DNA of 64,000 bases from Allium sativum (Eukaryota > Streptophyta > Magnoliopsida > Asparagales > Amaryllidaceae). The notes beneath the pieces are model-generated. The model made no database searches. It saw nothing but the letters and a program-made list of their open reading frames with translations, and was not told the origin of the DNA. The position numbers and the translations under genes are program-made. How positions within the stretch are numbered: the first letter of the stretch is position 1; each line of letters begins with the position of its first letter. The DNA is taken from NCBI GenBank assembly GCA_030737875.1, contig CM060911.1, positions 54,028,501-54,092,500 on the forward strand, given 5' to 3'. Positions 44,585 to 56,988 of the stretch are shown piece after piece.

Positions 44585-47500
44585 TGTAACAACCCAGATT
44601 TTCTGGTAGATTTATTTTGAATATTTAATATTTATTTTAAATATTGAGATGATAATATAAATCGATTTTTGTATTGAATTATCGATATAATTATCGTAAT
44701 ACGAGGATCTTAAGTAATTCAATTTGAAATGGAGTTAAAATGATTTATATGAATTTTTATTTGAACTAAAACGATAATAATAATTTATTATCAAGGAATT
44801 TATTTATTTTTGAATTTAAATTATATTATATTAATTTATTTGGTTATTTATATTTACGTTCGGATTAAATATTGAAATATCGGTCGGTACGCTAAAATAG
44901 CGGTTCACTACTTTTAATTATGAACCCCAAGATATTTGTAATGGATAAGATCAAAATCAAATCAAGATCTATTTAAAAAGAAATAAAAATCCCTTTGTGT
45001 CTAATCACATTAAATAAGAAAATCTTTTTAAAATAAATAAAAAAGATTCCATTCTTCTCTATATAAACGCGCTAGCCCATCCTCTTTCTCTCGTTTGTTT
45101 CATTCCTCTCAGTATTCTAAAGTCCTAAAAATCAATTTTGTATTGAGCCGTTCAAACCACGATTTGAATCCCCAAATCAAAGCTTCAAAATCGAAGCTGA
45201 TGTTTCCTCTTTCTAAGTCAGAAGCCGCGATTTCCCCATATAATCAAAATCGAAAATCATCTCGAGAAAAGGAGGGGATTCGAATTTGAATTTGAATTCA
45301 GATCTTGAACTGGAGCACGATACAATCAGAAGGCACGATCGAGGGTTAAGGTAGTGCGATGTCGGTCCCTGGTATGGCACGAGTTGATTTGTACTAGCGA
45401 ATTGGAAGGGTGCGATCGTTTCTGATGTTCGAAATGAAAATTTGGTCGAGCCTAGGGTTTGTTCATCGCTAGCGTGAAGGCCAAGGGTAAATTCAAGGAT
45501 GTTGGGGATGAGAACTGTGTGCACAGGTCAGGGTTCTAGAGTACGAACGTGAAGATAAATGAAGTTGAGCAAATTAATTAGTTGATTGGGTGGAATGCTA
45601 TTCGGCAGTCGATAAAGGTGGAGTTCGAGAGTGTAGAAGGATACACTGATGTTAATTCAGAGGTATGAATTTATTTCCAAGATAGATAATCAAGTTAAAT
45701 AAATTATTAGTGTGAAATAGTTTTAATTTAAATACAAGTAAATTAGTTTGTATAATTAGTTTATATAATTGGTTTATATAAAGGGAATTAATTAGTAAAG
45801 AAATAAATTTTTATAGGCTAATCATTTGAGTAAGGTTAAGGTTTATATTGGAATTAGTTTACACATGGGTATTTAACTAAATTTAAATTAGTATAATTCG
45901 ATAACTAAAATTTATTAATATTGGTTTACATTGAAAAACAGACGTATGGAGGAATCACTGTGAAATCTATATAATAGGCTTCATTGGGTGTTCAACAAAA
46001 ATAAAACCCTGTTGAGTAAATCTCACTCACCTTTTATTTATAATCATTTTTATCAGTTAAAAATAATTGTTTGTTGCTTGTTTGGTTGCATTCTATATTT
46101 TTGTGCATCTTAATTATATTAGTTATTTAGGCTTGGTGGTTGTCGCTATTATATATATTGGATTTCCCGCAATACTATTAGCGGATGCCCGCAGTATCAT
46201 TAGCGGATGACCATACGCCCACGTATATAACTGGATCCGCTTTTATACCGCGATATCCTGCCTCGAAGCAGGATGGGTATTATTTTTGTTGACTAACGTC
46301 TGTGGATGCAGGGAAAACAGGTTGGAGGAATCCGAATGGATTCCTCAAAAATATATTATCTGTTTGTCTATTGATTTGCATATATCCGGTCATATATGAT
46401 GTGTTAGAAAACCAAAAATAAATAATTGGTTGTTTGGTGTTTAAATATAACCGGGACTAAGTATTGACATTTAAAAATATCGAAAAAGGAAATTTCTAGA
46501 GTGAAAAGGGGAAATTCTATTTTTCTAAAATAGAATTTGAACGGAATAAAAATATTAACTTGTTTTAAAGGAATAAAACAAGAAGTTCATTTATAAACGA
46601 AGTTTTAAACGAAGGGAAGAGAATTTTCATTGGATAATTCAGAAATAAACTATAAGTTTGAATTTGAAAAAGGGAAAACTATTTTTCCAAAGTAGAAATA
46701 TCTATTTCAAAGGAAATTGGAATCGGGACTTGTTTAAATATATAAACAAGTAAAATAAATAGGGTTTGTAAATAAAAAGGGAAAAATTATCATTTGGATA
46801 TTTTGAATATTTAAATTCGAATGTGAATTTAAAAATATAAATGAGGAAAATCGTTTAAAGAAATAAACAAAGGAATTTATTCTGATGTCAGAATATAAAT
46901 TGAACTAAATAAATACGGTGAGGATTTATGATTTTGAATTCGATTAATTCAAATTTATTTAAAATAGAATTTGAATTAGGAAAATTCAAATAGAATTGAA
47001 ATAGATTTGAATATAGAAATTCAAATGGAGTTTGAAAATAGAAATTCAAATGGAGTTTGAAAATAGATTTGAATATAGAAATCCAGATGAAGTTTGAAAT
47101 TAAATTGAAATTCAAATAGAGATTGGAAATGGAATTTGTATATGAATAGAATTTGAGTATAGAATTTGAATATATAGAAATTAGAATAGAATTGAATAGA
47201 ATTTGAATAGAATTGAAAATAGAATTTGAAAATAGAAATTTCAAAGAGAAATTTGAAATAGAAAGTTGAAGTCATTTTGAAATGGGAACGATGAAATATA
47301 TTTCGAAATGTGGATTTTTAATCAGAATAGAAATAAATCCAAAGGATTTATAATTTATAAAAGGAATTGAAATTAAATATAGAAGATCGAAATATAAATG
47401 AATTTATTACTGAATAAGGAAAAATCGACAACTTTAGAAGATTGGAAATAGTATGTTGAATTAGGAAAATTTGATTTGATATATATTAAAAATATATCAG

Positions 47501-50500
47501 AATGGAGCTGAATTCATTGTAATGAAGTTTAAACATTTATATTTATAAATATAATTAAAACGAACTCGCCGCAGCGCTGTAGTTCGTAAATTGGCGTTTC
47601 GAACTTCAATTGAGTATACATAACTCAATTGGAGTCGGAATTCTTTGAAATAAGAAACGTCGGGACCAATTTGATAATAGTTTTCTAATGAAGGAGAAAA
47701 ATCTAGATTCCGTCGAATAGATTTTGAGTTATGTCAAAATCAAATTTTTAGAATAGCAGCGCCAAAATCGTTTTAAAATGATAACAGTTTATTTAAATAA
47801 ATAAAAGGATTTTAAAGAAATAAAATCTGAATTTGCAATTAGAAAAATCCAGACTAGAGATATAAAATAAATATGAGCCCCAGTGAAGTAAGTGAAATGA
47901 TTTTTGAATAAAAATCAGATCTTTAAATAGGTTTAACTAGTTTGAAAAACAAATAGTCAAATCGAGATTTGAATTGAAATGGGGCGTTGAATAAGTGAAA
48001 GAGATTTGAAAATTTATATTCGAAATAGAATATGTAACTCGAGTTGAAATGGAATTAGATGGGGTTCATGAGTAGATTAAAATATATTTGAATGTGATAT
48101 GTTCAAATGAGCACTGAAATAAGCAAAGGGGCTAATTAACGAATAAATTATCAAATTTAGTTAAGACAATTGGATTGAGTTGAAACAGAATTGAAAACAG
48201 GTGAACATGTGATTAGACAGGTATGGGATGAAGTATATGAAGATTTTAATTTAAGTGCCCGACAAAAAGGTACATGTTTAAATTCATATATGAGATTTTA
48301 TTTGCTGTATCGGCAAGCCGCTTGGCTTTTTCTTTTGGATTGGTGAAGGCCATGGGAGGCTATTTGAAATATCCCGATGCTCTCGGTACAAGGGAGGTCA
48401 TGGCAAATTTTTTCCGGGAATTTAAGGAGTTAGAATATTTTTAAGAAAAATTTGATAGTTAGAAATAAATGTATCAATATATATAGAATTCGATAAGGAA
48501 ACGAATTTAAAATAGAATATTATAAAAAAAAGGAAATCGATAAGCTGGTAATAGAAAGAGAAACATATATACGTTTAAAATGAATAATTGGTTTTTATAG
48601 TGTTGATTATTCGGGGTAAGTGGTTTTGTCTGTTTTGAAGTTAATGATGTTTCCAGTCAAGGTTTGAGAGGTAATTTTACCCTAACCTGATTGATTTCAT
48701 TTTTAATTGATAAATAGCAAGATCCAGTCTCGAAGAGAATTGTTTGAATAATAGTTAGTTAAATAAAATATTTTGGGTTGTTGTAACGATGTTTTACACA
48801 ACATTCGTTTTAACCCAAGTGGTGGAATTTTGGAAATATAAAAGTAAATATTTCCTGAGTATAATTAAAGCAGTCGGGAAAAGAGATAAGTGATTGAAAT
48901 TGTTTCAATTTCAAATAGAATATATTTTCTAAGTGTAGAAAATAAAAGAAGGCGAGATATAGAAACGTTTTCCAAAAAATGTAAGAGACCGAGATGAAAA
49001 TTGAAAATATTTGTTTAACAAATATTGATAAGGAAATGGAAAGGGTGATTTAATTAATGAATATTAATCAAGTGGCCCAGTGATTGTTTGATTGTTTTGA
49101 ATGGATGTTTGTTTTTCTTCGATTGTCAAATAACCGACTATCGAAGTAATTGCCAATATCGTTGTCAATATGGAGAGACCAGTTGGATTATTATCCGTGA
49201 ACCACTTAGTATTGGCAATAGCGTTGCGAATCAGATTATATGAAGGTAATCGAAGATGGTGTAAAGTGCAAGGGCTTTTTCTATTAATAGAAACTGTGCC
49301 TTCTGTTTCGTTCAATCCCAGAACGAACGTAAATGGACGAATGTCTGACAGAGTATTTCCAATGATCACATGAGTTGGTCTGCATAAATATATATGGTTG
49401 CAACGGATTTATTCCCTTAGCATAATATCCAGAATATATTTGTGCAAATCAATTAATGATTGACGGAGTGACATTCAAAGTGATTGTGCTATCAATGAAT
49501 GGAAAGTGAGCGTAGCCTCAGGCCTCAACAGCCGGGAAATGACAAAAATCGGGCAGGTAGCATGGCTATGTGGGTCGCTCCCATTAGGGTGTATTATCAC
49601 CTATCTAGATATTCATTTAATTCCTTGTTCTAATCGATGTTGTCCCATTCGGGAAACGGTTGCTGATCCCAACCGTTGGTGATATACATTCGATACACTC
49701 AAGCGAAATGAGTGGTCGGTCATGTGTGGGCCGGGTTGCAAGATGTTCTTGTTGAACCCCAGTGTATCGCCTATAGAATACACTGATCGGAAGGTGGTTC
49801 CATACCTTGTCATGTCGGAAATCCAATCTCCAATAAGCGCCCTACGGTTCTTGATTTTATATTAAATATGGAGCGTGAGATGTAAGCGTTCCGCTAGATT
49901 CTATTTATTTGATTAGACATTATTATAATATCACTGGATTTTTGTATCAAAGTGTTTTGGGTTATAGTTAGGTAAAAACCGTCCATGTTTATGTGTTGCT
50001 GGTCTTACTATTATCATTTCTTTAGATAGGATTTTTAAAGTTATAAAAATGGTTGGAGTTTACTCACACCAGTCCCATGACTGAGCCAGAGTTTATTTTG
50101 TTTGTTTTCCCCAAACTCTTGGGTGCCCAGATTTGTACGGGAAGTCAAGTAGTCGGGATTTTTCAGATTCACTTGGAAGAGCAGGAGGCTTCACCAGTTA
50201 GCTATAGACTATCATATATTCCACTGTGAACCATGTTTGTATCTGGAAACATGTGTTTATAACTGTTCTAGGAATAACTGTTGTGCTCTGATGGTGATAT
50301 GTATATAAAGTTATTGATTTGAATTTCAAAAGTTATGTTACATAATATATTTTGTTCGCTCCGCTGTGAGTTGTAATCTTCATTTCCTTCTATTCTAATA
50401 TTTCTTTATTTCTATTTCTCATCCTCTAACTTCTTTCTAATAATGATTCGTATTTCTGTGCAATTTGGGTTGGACGTGTGGTGTTATTAGTCAACTTAGA

Positions 50501-50525
50501 TAGTACGGATTTGCGGGTTGTTACA
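44585..50525 (+). mobile_element. RT-2 3' LTR
   Basis: 5941 bp, partner of 37418-43467 with the same order of parts. It is about 110 bp shorter, mainly from a short AT tract and small deletions (for example near 45130, 46150 and 47150). Confidence 0.93.
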
Positions 50526-50530
50526 TATAG
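50526..50530. repeat. RT-2 target-site duplication, right copy
   Basis: TATAG, identical to 37413-37417. Confidence 0.9.
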
Positions 50531-51850
50531 TATACATTGCAATGAAATCAAAATACAACCTTACGGAAGTTAGATTTACTACTATTGTTCAACCTGCAAA
50601 TCGCCATATGCCATCCGATAATTTAATATGCGAAAATTATTATAAAGTGATAAACTTATGTTATCTTTCGATTTACTGTATCAAAAAATAGGAACATGTT
50701 TAAATGGTTGCATTTTATATTAGAAAAAAGATATCAATCTTAAAAATTGCAAAATATGTAATGAATAAAGAAAATAACCAAGAAAAAATAAGGGAAAAGA
50801 AGTTCTGTACAAGCATATGCATTATTTACCCATCACACCTAGACTTCAACGGTTATATGCATCATCTGTAACAACGCATCATACGAGATGACATAATGTT
50901 AGAACATCTCAAGAAGGTGCATTGACACACCCATCCAATGGAAAAACATGGAAATATTTTGATAAGAAATATCCCAATTTCACAGTGGAGAGGCTCAATG
51001 TTAGACTAGGTTTATGTACAAATAGCTTCACACCATTCTCTCAGTTTGGTTCTAAATATTCATCTTGGCAAATAATAATCACACCTTACAATCTACCCAC
51101 GTGGATGTGTATGAAAACTCCATACATGTTTCTCACAATTGTCGTCCCTGGCCCTGATGATCTAACACAGAGCATTGATGTTTACTTACAACCTTTAATC
51201 GAAGAGTTGAAAAAATTATGGTATAAAGGAGTTGAAACATACGACGTATCAAAAAAGAGAAATTTCCGAATGTTCGTTTCTTTATTATGGACCATTAGTG
51301 ATTTTCCTACATATGCAATGCTTTCAGATTGGAGTACGCCCAGTCGTTTTGCTTGTCCTTATTGCATGGAAGAAACACGAGCATTTTTGTTATCGCATGG
51401 AAAGAAAATTTCATGGTTTGATTGTCATCGATGTTTTCTATATATTAATTATCCTTTTAGAAGAGACAAAGAACTTCACAGCTAATAGACATGAGACTGT
51501 ACGACCACCAATGGTTTGGTCAAGCGAGAATATATATGAACGTGTAAAAGATTATCCAAAGATACACAAAACCAAAAAAAAAAAAAAACTGAAACTTAAG
51601 GTAAATCGATGGTTCATGATTGGTGCAAGCAGAGTATATTCTGGAAATTTCCTTATTGGAAAATCTCTTAATTCGTCATAACATTGACATGATGCATCAC
51701 GAGAAAAACATATTTGATAATGTATTTAATACAAAGGGAAAGAATAAGGACGATCTGAAATCTAGACGTGATGTAGATAAAATACGCAATCGTCATTAAT
51801 TTCATATGAAGCCCAATGACAGTAAAAAACCCAAAGCATGATACGAACTA
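50526..51850 (+). pseudogene. CACTA TNP2-type transposase, central (catalytic) region
   Basis: After the TATAG duplication the frame continues with TNP2 middle sequence (AMKSKYNLTEVRFTTIVQ, ENYYKVINLCYLSIYCIKK) to a stop at about 50690. Frame-broken pieces follow (PITPRLQRLYASS), then a long frame (50922-51485) with HPSNGKTWKYFD, NVRLGLCTNSFTPFSQFGS, TPYNLPTWMCMKTPYMFLT, IDVYLQPLIEELKKLW, FRMFVSLLWTISDFPTYAM, FACPYCMEETRAFLL and SWFDCHRCFL. These are hallmarks of the transposase family tnp2 (CACTA DDE transposases). Further matches (EISLLENLLIRHNIDMMH, EKNIFDNVFNT) lie in other frames to about 51850. Several frameshifts and stops: inactive. Confidence 0.9.
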
Positions 51851-52029
51851 GACAACAATCAACTTAAAGTACCGTTTAAATGGTGGAAGGATTAAGATTT
51901 CTCGATGAAATTCCTCTAATCTTCATAGATGTGCTGACTATAAAACCGGAAGGATGAGTGGAATGAAAGCCATGATTGCCATGTAATGATGGAAAATTTG
52001 TTACCCGTAAAAGTTTGGCTGATAATAAC

Positions 52030-53500
52030 ATAACTTAGTTTATTTTACAAGGAGCTTTGTTCAATTACATTGAAAGTAGACCATCTACTAAAACTTGAAG
52101 AAGAAATCCCTAAACTGCTCTTCAAACTGGAGAAAATATTCCCTCTGGATTTCTTTAATGTAATGGAGCATTTAACTATTCATCTTCCATATGAAGCACG
52201 TCGTCGAGGTCCTGTGCAATATGAATGGATGTATCCATTCGAAAGGTATGTTACTATACTAAGTATTCAAATGTTAATTTAATTATAAATAGAAGTTAAT
52301 ATTGAATCAAACTATTTTTATTAGGTACTTAAATCATTAAAAGAAAAAAGTGAGATAAAAGCTCGAGTTGAAGGTTCTATTTGCAAATCATATATCGAAG
52401 AAGAAGCTTTTTTCTTTCTCTCTCATTATTTTAATGATTATGTGAACTTATCATTTGAAATCGTTCCGCGTAATGATGTGGGCATTGAACAAGATTCTAC
52501 TTCTGAAGCAAAATTATCTTTTTTAAACAACATGACCGACATGCTGGAAAATGTATGGAAATATGGCTAAATGATAAAGATTACCATGTAGTACACACAT
52601 ATATTCTTCTTAATTGTCCTGAAGTTGCACGATTTGTTAGATAATGATTTTTTTTACAAGTTTTATTAAATTTAAGTTACACGTATTAATAATAGTGTAA
52701 CATATCATGTTTGTGTTTGCAGTATTTATGAATCACAAAATCCAAGCAGCGATTTAAGCAAAGATTTCAGTAGTTGGTTTAGGAACTATGTTTCTGATCC
52801 CATAAATCATGTGCTCAAAAAAGGACTGAAACATTTGGCATTTGGAAGACAAAAAAAAGTTAAAACATATCCAATAATTTTTGTTAATGGATATAAATTC
52901 AACACCAAAGAATACGGTGTTGAAAAATTAACAAACAATACTGGTGTGTTTGTTAAAGGCAGTGAAGATCCTAATAATCATATAAATGGTTTTTATGACG
53001 TATTAACTCAGATTTTGCAATTGACATATTTTACAAGGCCCGCAGAGGATGTTTATTTGTTTAGATGCAACCGTTTCAGCAATGCTACAGGTTCTGGTAT
53101 TAATGTGCATCTAAATTATAATCTTATAGAAATTAAACATACCTCGTGTTATCAAAAGTACAACACTCTTATACTAGCTAAACAAGCCCTACAAGCTTAT
53201 TATGCCCCTTATCGATCTCTAAAAAGGGATAAAGCAGATTGGTCTACGGTTTTTAAAACCAAGGCAAGTTTTACATTCAATGGACAGAAATTCCTGATGA
53301 ACAAGCCTATCAAGAAGATCTTGAGGGAAATGTTTAAATAGAAATTGCAGATGATCAAACTTATTTTGGGTCTTTAAATGATGAGGCAAATGTATTAGTT
53401 GAAACATTTGAGAGTGTTGAGGTAAAAGGCATAGAACACGAAACCGAGTCCAAATCAGAAAACGACGAAGACCGAGTAATATCTGGTAATTTTCAGAATT
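52030..53500 (+). pseudogene. CACTA TNP2-type transposase, C-terminal domains
   Basis: Three pieces in order. At 52070-52250: EIPKLLFKLEKIFPLDFF, VMEHLTIHLPYEARRRGPVQ and YEWMYPFERY, the DUF4218-type region that follows tnp2. At 52330-52620: KARVEGSICKSYIEEEAFFF and HTYILLNCPEVARF. At 52722-53340, after an AG acceptor: ESQNPSSDLSKDFSSWFRNY, YPIIFVNGYKFNTKEYG, NNTGVFVKGSEDPNNH and FYDVLTQILQLTYF, the DUF4216-type region. An acidic tail runs to about 53500. The pieces are split by introns and at least two frame breaks. Order and spacing match a typical CACTA transposase gene. Long enough to be recent, but not intact. Confidence 0.82.
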
Positions 53501-53699
53501 ATTCACATTACATTTACTTATGTTTATTGTTGCAATTATCCAAGTTACACAATTTTAACGACAATAAGTGTATAATCACACACGCAACACATACACAACA
53601 TGACACATGTGTAGCATGTATTACTTTTTAAATAGTTCATCATACCATAATTATTATGAATTATATATGTATCTATGTGGCTGGTATATTATGTCTGAC

Positions 53700-55212
53700 T
53701 CTAGATCTCCATGACGTGGCTCTTCTCACTAGGCCAGTGAGAGTAGTGATAAGCCACTAGCTCGTCCAGTTGTGTACTTGAAGCCTGAGGATGACCATAC
53801 GTAAGTATCAAAATTAGCAGCATAACAATTTAATTTTTTGTACATGATATATTTATAATTGTCTAAAATTCTAATTTATATTTAATGAAGTAGGTTTGAG
53901 TTGGAGCCATCTCAGATGGTACAAAATATTTCTAAGGATGCGTACATGGCTAGAACGAACGATTTCTGGCCTAAGTGGAGCAGGATCCTCGACACCGTCA
54001 GAGAGACCATCTGGCAATATTTTCTAGTAAGTTTTTACCGCTTTACATAATGATCAAATACAAATAAATAATTAGTAATATTTTATCATTGTATAAGGGG
54101 AAGTAGATTTGCAGGAGACTGATATCTGCCTAGTTCAACAATACTAGGACTCAAAGGTCGCTAAGAATTACAAGGAAAAATTGAATGAGATTAAAAAACT
54201 AGGGAAGAAACCAAGGTGGATGAGCGATGAAGTATTTAATAAGATGGTTGAGTAGTGGGACATAGATGAGTTCAAGGAAAATTTATAATGAATCTCATTT
54301 ATTTTTTGTCGATTATTAAATAATTAGTTAATGTACATTTGCAGGCGGTGTTAGCAAGGAACTCCATAAACTGGAGCAAGAATCTAGTATCTCATCGTGG
54401 AGGATCCATATCTTTCCAACATCACCGCGAGGACCTAGTAAATTTACCAATTATTACATTTGTATATTGATCAGTTCAGTAATTGACTAAGTGGAATTGA
54501 TTTATCCAAATTATCAATTTCAGGAACGAGCTTGTGGAAATCCTGTATCATATATGGACGTATTTCCTCATACCCATGCATCCAGGTAAGTAGACGAGGA
54601 TGACAACGTAACATATTGGTGGGATTATCAAGATAGGGAGGCAGCTGCATATGTTTGCGTATTTTAATTTTTATTGCTCACATTGATAAGTTTATTAATT
54701 TCTATCTAATGTAAAATAAAAACAACATTCTATTATTTTTCAAATGAAATTGGTGTTTGCATTATAGGCAAGGTTTCATGAGGCACGGGCTCATGCGCTT
54801 GAGGAGTCTGGTAATGAGGAATTAACACCGGAGGAGGAAGACAACATATTTGACACTATTGCGGATCCGTTGCACCAGGTCAAACATTATGATTTGGTAA
54901 CCTGACGGTAATTAATCCTTTTGCATACATACAACAAATTAGCATTTAAATATATAGTGTTATAATATTTTATATGCCGACATAACCTTTTTTTTCTTTT
55001 CATTCTATTTGCAGGCTCGACAAGCTAAGAAGGCCCAAGACAAAGAAGAAATTAAAGAGCTTAGAACCATGATTGAGCAACAACAGAAGCAGAATCATCT
55101 GCAGACTACGCAGATGGAGCAACTAAATCAGAAGCTTTCTGAGTGTGTGCACAATCTTGGTACTTTTCCTTCGTCATCTGGTGCTTCCGGAGGCGACGAA
55201 GATGATGCTTGA
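53700..55212 (+). pseudogene. Second CACTA gene: transposase_24-like, with C-terminal coiled coil
   Basis: Read as exons between plausible GT/AG sites: ARTNDFWPKWSRILDTVRE (about 53890-54026), a piece with KLGKKPRWMSDEVFNKMVE (54115-54290, containing two in-frame TAG stops), LARNSINWSKNLVSHRGGSI plus SFQHHREDL (54345-54440), ERACGNPVSYMDVFPHTHASR-type sequence (54523-54590), ARAHALEESGNEEL plus TPEEEDNIFD (54768-54900), and a coiled coil rich in Glu, Gln and Lys (55011-55212). The N-S-x-N...HxxGS..F..HRE..... G..PSY...F..TH order is that of the plant transposase_24 (Ptta/En/Spm) family, the usual second gene of CACTA elements. The stops suggest decay; exon edges are approximate. Confidence 0.72.
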
Positions 55213-55479
55213 GGTATGTGATTTTTTATGTTTGTCATTGTACAATGTATATATTGACTTGAAGATGGTGAGGATTTTGTTTTGATGTTGTATATATTGG
55301 TACATAGTGGGTGAGGATGATACTTTGGATATATTTTGATGGTTTGTTTTTGGAGACATGTAACGTTGATGCCATTGTTTTGGAGACGTTTGGATGGTTT
55401 GTTATGTTTATGTATATTTGATTTATGTTGGTTTTTTATTTTGTTATTGATATAAATGTGTTATATATGTGTGAAATTG

Positions 55480-55757
55480 ATTGGAAATGGATTGGAAACG
55501 GAATGGGTTGGAAATGGGGTTGCTGGAAGGTAATAGGCCTGCTGTTATAAAAAACACCTAGTTTTCCAATGGTTACAAACCGCTTCCAATGGCTTATAGG
55601 CCATTCATTTGAAATGTTTTCCAACGGTTACAGACCATTTGAAGCCGTTGGAATAGCCGTTAGAAATAGTCCGTTGGAGACGTTGGAAATCGTCGACGTT
55701 GTTAACTCTATTCCAACTATTATTCCATTGGCTACAAACGGCCGCCAATGGCTCTAA
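55480..55757 (+). repeat. CACTA right subterminal repeat region
   Basis: Dense CCGTTGGAA, TTCCAATGG, TTCCAACGG, CGTTGGA and CGCCAATGG motifs in both orientations, the counterpart of 21069-21330. Confidence 0.8.
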
Positions 55758-55788
55758 GACGCTGGAATAGCCGTATTCTCTTATAGTG
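55758..55788 (-). repeat. CACTA right terminal inverted repeat
   Basis: Reverse complement begins CACTATAAGAGAATACGGC and includes TTCCAGCGTC. Followed by the target duplication GCT (55789-55791). Confidence 0.85.
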
Positions 55789-55791
55789 GCT

Positions 55792-55958
55792 AAATCTAAT
55801 TATATTATACTTTATCCACTCCGTTGTGAGATGTTTACTGAGCTCTAATATATTTATTATCTCCGTCTTTTCTGCAGGATATCAGACAAACTGACTCGAG
55901 GTTCTATATATTGAGATTTTTGAAAAAAAAACGGTCAGTCAAAATTCGGGTTGTTACA
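55792..55958 (+). mobile_element. RT-4 3' LTR, right end
   Basis: Continues RT-4 LTR sequence from 21037; AAATCTAATTATATTATAC parallels TATCTAATTATATTATACG at 14993. It ends GGGTTGTTACA at 55958. The next five bases are AGACC, the presumed target duplication, whose partner is outside the window. Confidence 0.85.
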
Positions 55959-56988
55959 AGACCTAACAAAGGATAGTAGGTCGTCGGACCCCTGTCGTCG
56001 TCAGTCGAAGCATGTAATGGAAAGACTATAGCTAAAACTAAGAGACCATTGATCTTTTACTATTGGGACATTAGATGATTGACCACATATTTGTTTAGAT
56101 TGTTCGATAGAAGCGGTCATTTAGCTCTTTGAATGGTTTTTCATTAGTTAGTGGGTATGCTGGGTGGGTTCAAGAAGAGCCACCAAAAGAGACATACCAA
56201 AATTTGATATTTGTAATTTGGGCTTAACAAAGACATTATTTTTTGGCCAAATGGGGCCGTCCTTGATAGATATAGTACAACATTTGGCTGAGTTCAATGA
56301 AAGATCTCATGTTTTTAGGTGCCTTTATGGTGAGGCAATGGGAGCCTACTCGCTTTCGTAGCGCGCTTAGTATGCTTTTGTGGCGTAGTGATGAAGACAT
56401 AGTGCGTTTTTGCATCATGATCTAGTAAGCTTTGGCAGCATGGCAATGATGTCTTGTATGTTTTTGCAGTACGGCGATGGAGACCACTCGAGTAAGGTAT
56501 TATGGGGAGTACCTCAATATATTGGGCATATAGATGCATATATGTAGTTTATTAGATTAATCTACTAAGAGGTAGATGAGTGCGATTTATGCATGAAATC
56601 GTAAGTGTAATGCGTAATAAACCCAAAGTAACTAAATAAAGATAAACCAATGATAGAATGATATATGTAGTGGTATTTATAGAAAGTATAATTTGTCCAT
56701 TAACCAGAACTTTTGTTCTGACCCCCTCCTCGTAACAAACCCGTAGGTTAAACAGTTGGCAGAGGTTACAACATAGAGACATTTGTTAGACTGTTTCATT
56801 ATTAGGGTAAGTATTTACTTATTATAATATTAATATTCATTCCGCTGTGAGATATTTTATTATGAGTTTCAATACATTCTATCTTTGCCTTTCTGCAGGA
56901 AACCAAACAAACCAATTCGGGTTTCGGTGGACTTGAAATTTAGCATTTTGGCGAAAAATTCGAGCCCACTGAAGTTTGAGTTTTTACA
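55959..56988 (+). mobile_element. RT-6: end of an older LTR related to RT-4
   Basis: Diverged homologue of RT-4 LTR sequence (compare 55970-56170 with 20120-20330, and 56480-56990 with 14690-15122). It ends GAGTTTTTACA at 56988. RT-4 is inserted in it, so its beginning lies left of the window. The hairpin CAGAAC/GTTCTG (56705-56720) is kept. Short frames here are not conserved. Confidence 0.65.

Larger units (their letters stand above)
37418..50525 (+). mobile_element. RT-2: giant-LTR, minimal-interior retroelement
   Basis: Complete 13,108-bp element with perfect 5-bp target duplication TATAG. The LTRs are 6050 and 5941 bp around a 1117-bp interior. Termini are TGTAACGACCC (left) and GTTGTTACA (right). 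No gag or pol. It interrupts the CACTA transposase frame, so it is younger than the transposon. Confidence 0.95.
21038..55788 (+). mobile_element. CACTA (En/Spm-type) DNA transposon carrying two nested retroelements
   Basis: The left terminus CACTACTAGAAC and the right terminus (reverse complement CACTATAAGAG) are flanked by the 3-bp duplication GCT (21035-21037 and 55789-55791), the expected size for CACTA elements. Without RT-3 and RT-2 it would be about 7.1 kb. It has subterminal repeats at both ends, TNP2-type transposase pieces and a second gene encoding a transposase_24-like protein. Stops, frameshifts and the RT-2 insertion make it non-autonomous now. It is inserted in the RT-4 3' LTR. 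Confidence 0.92.
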
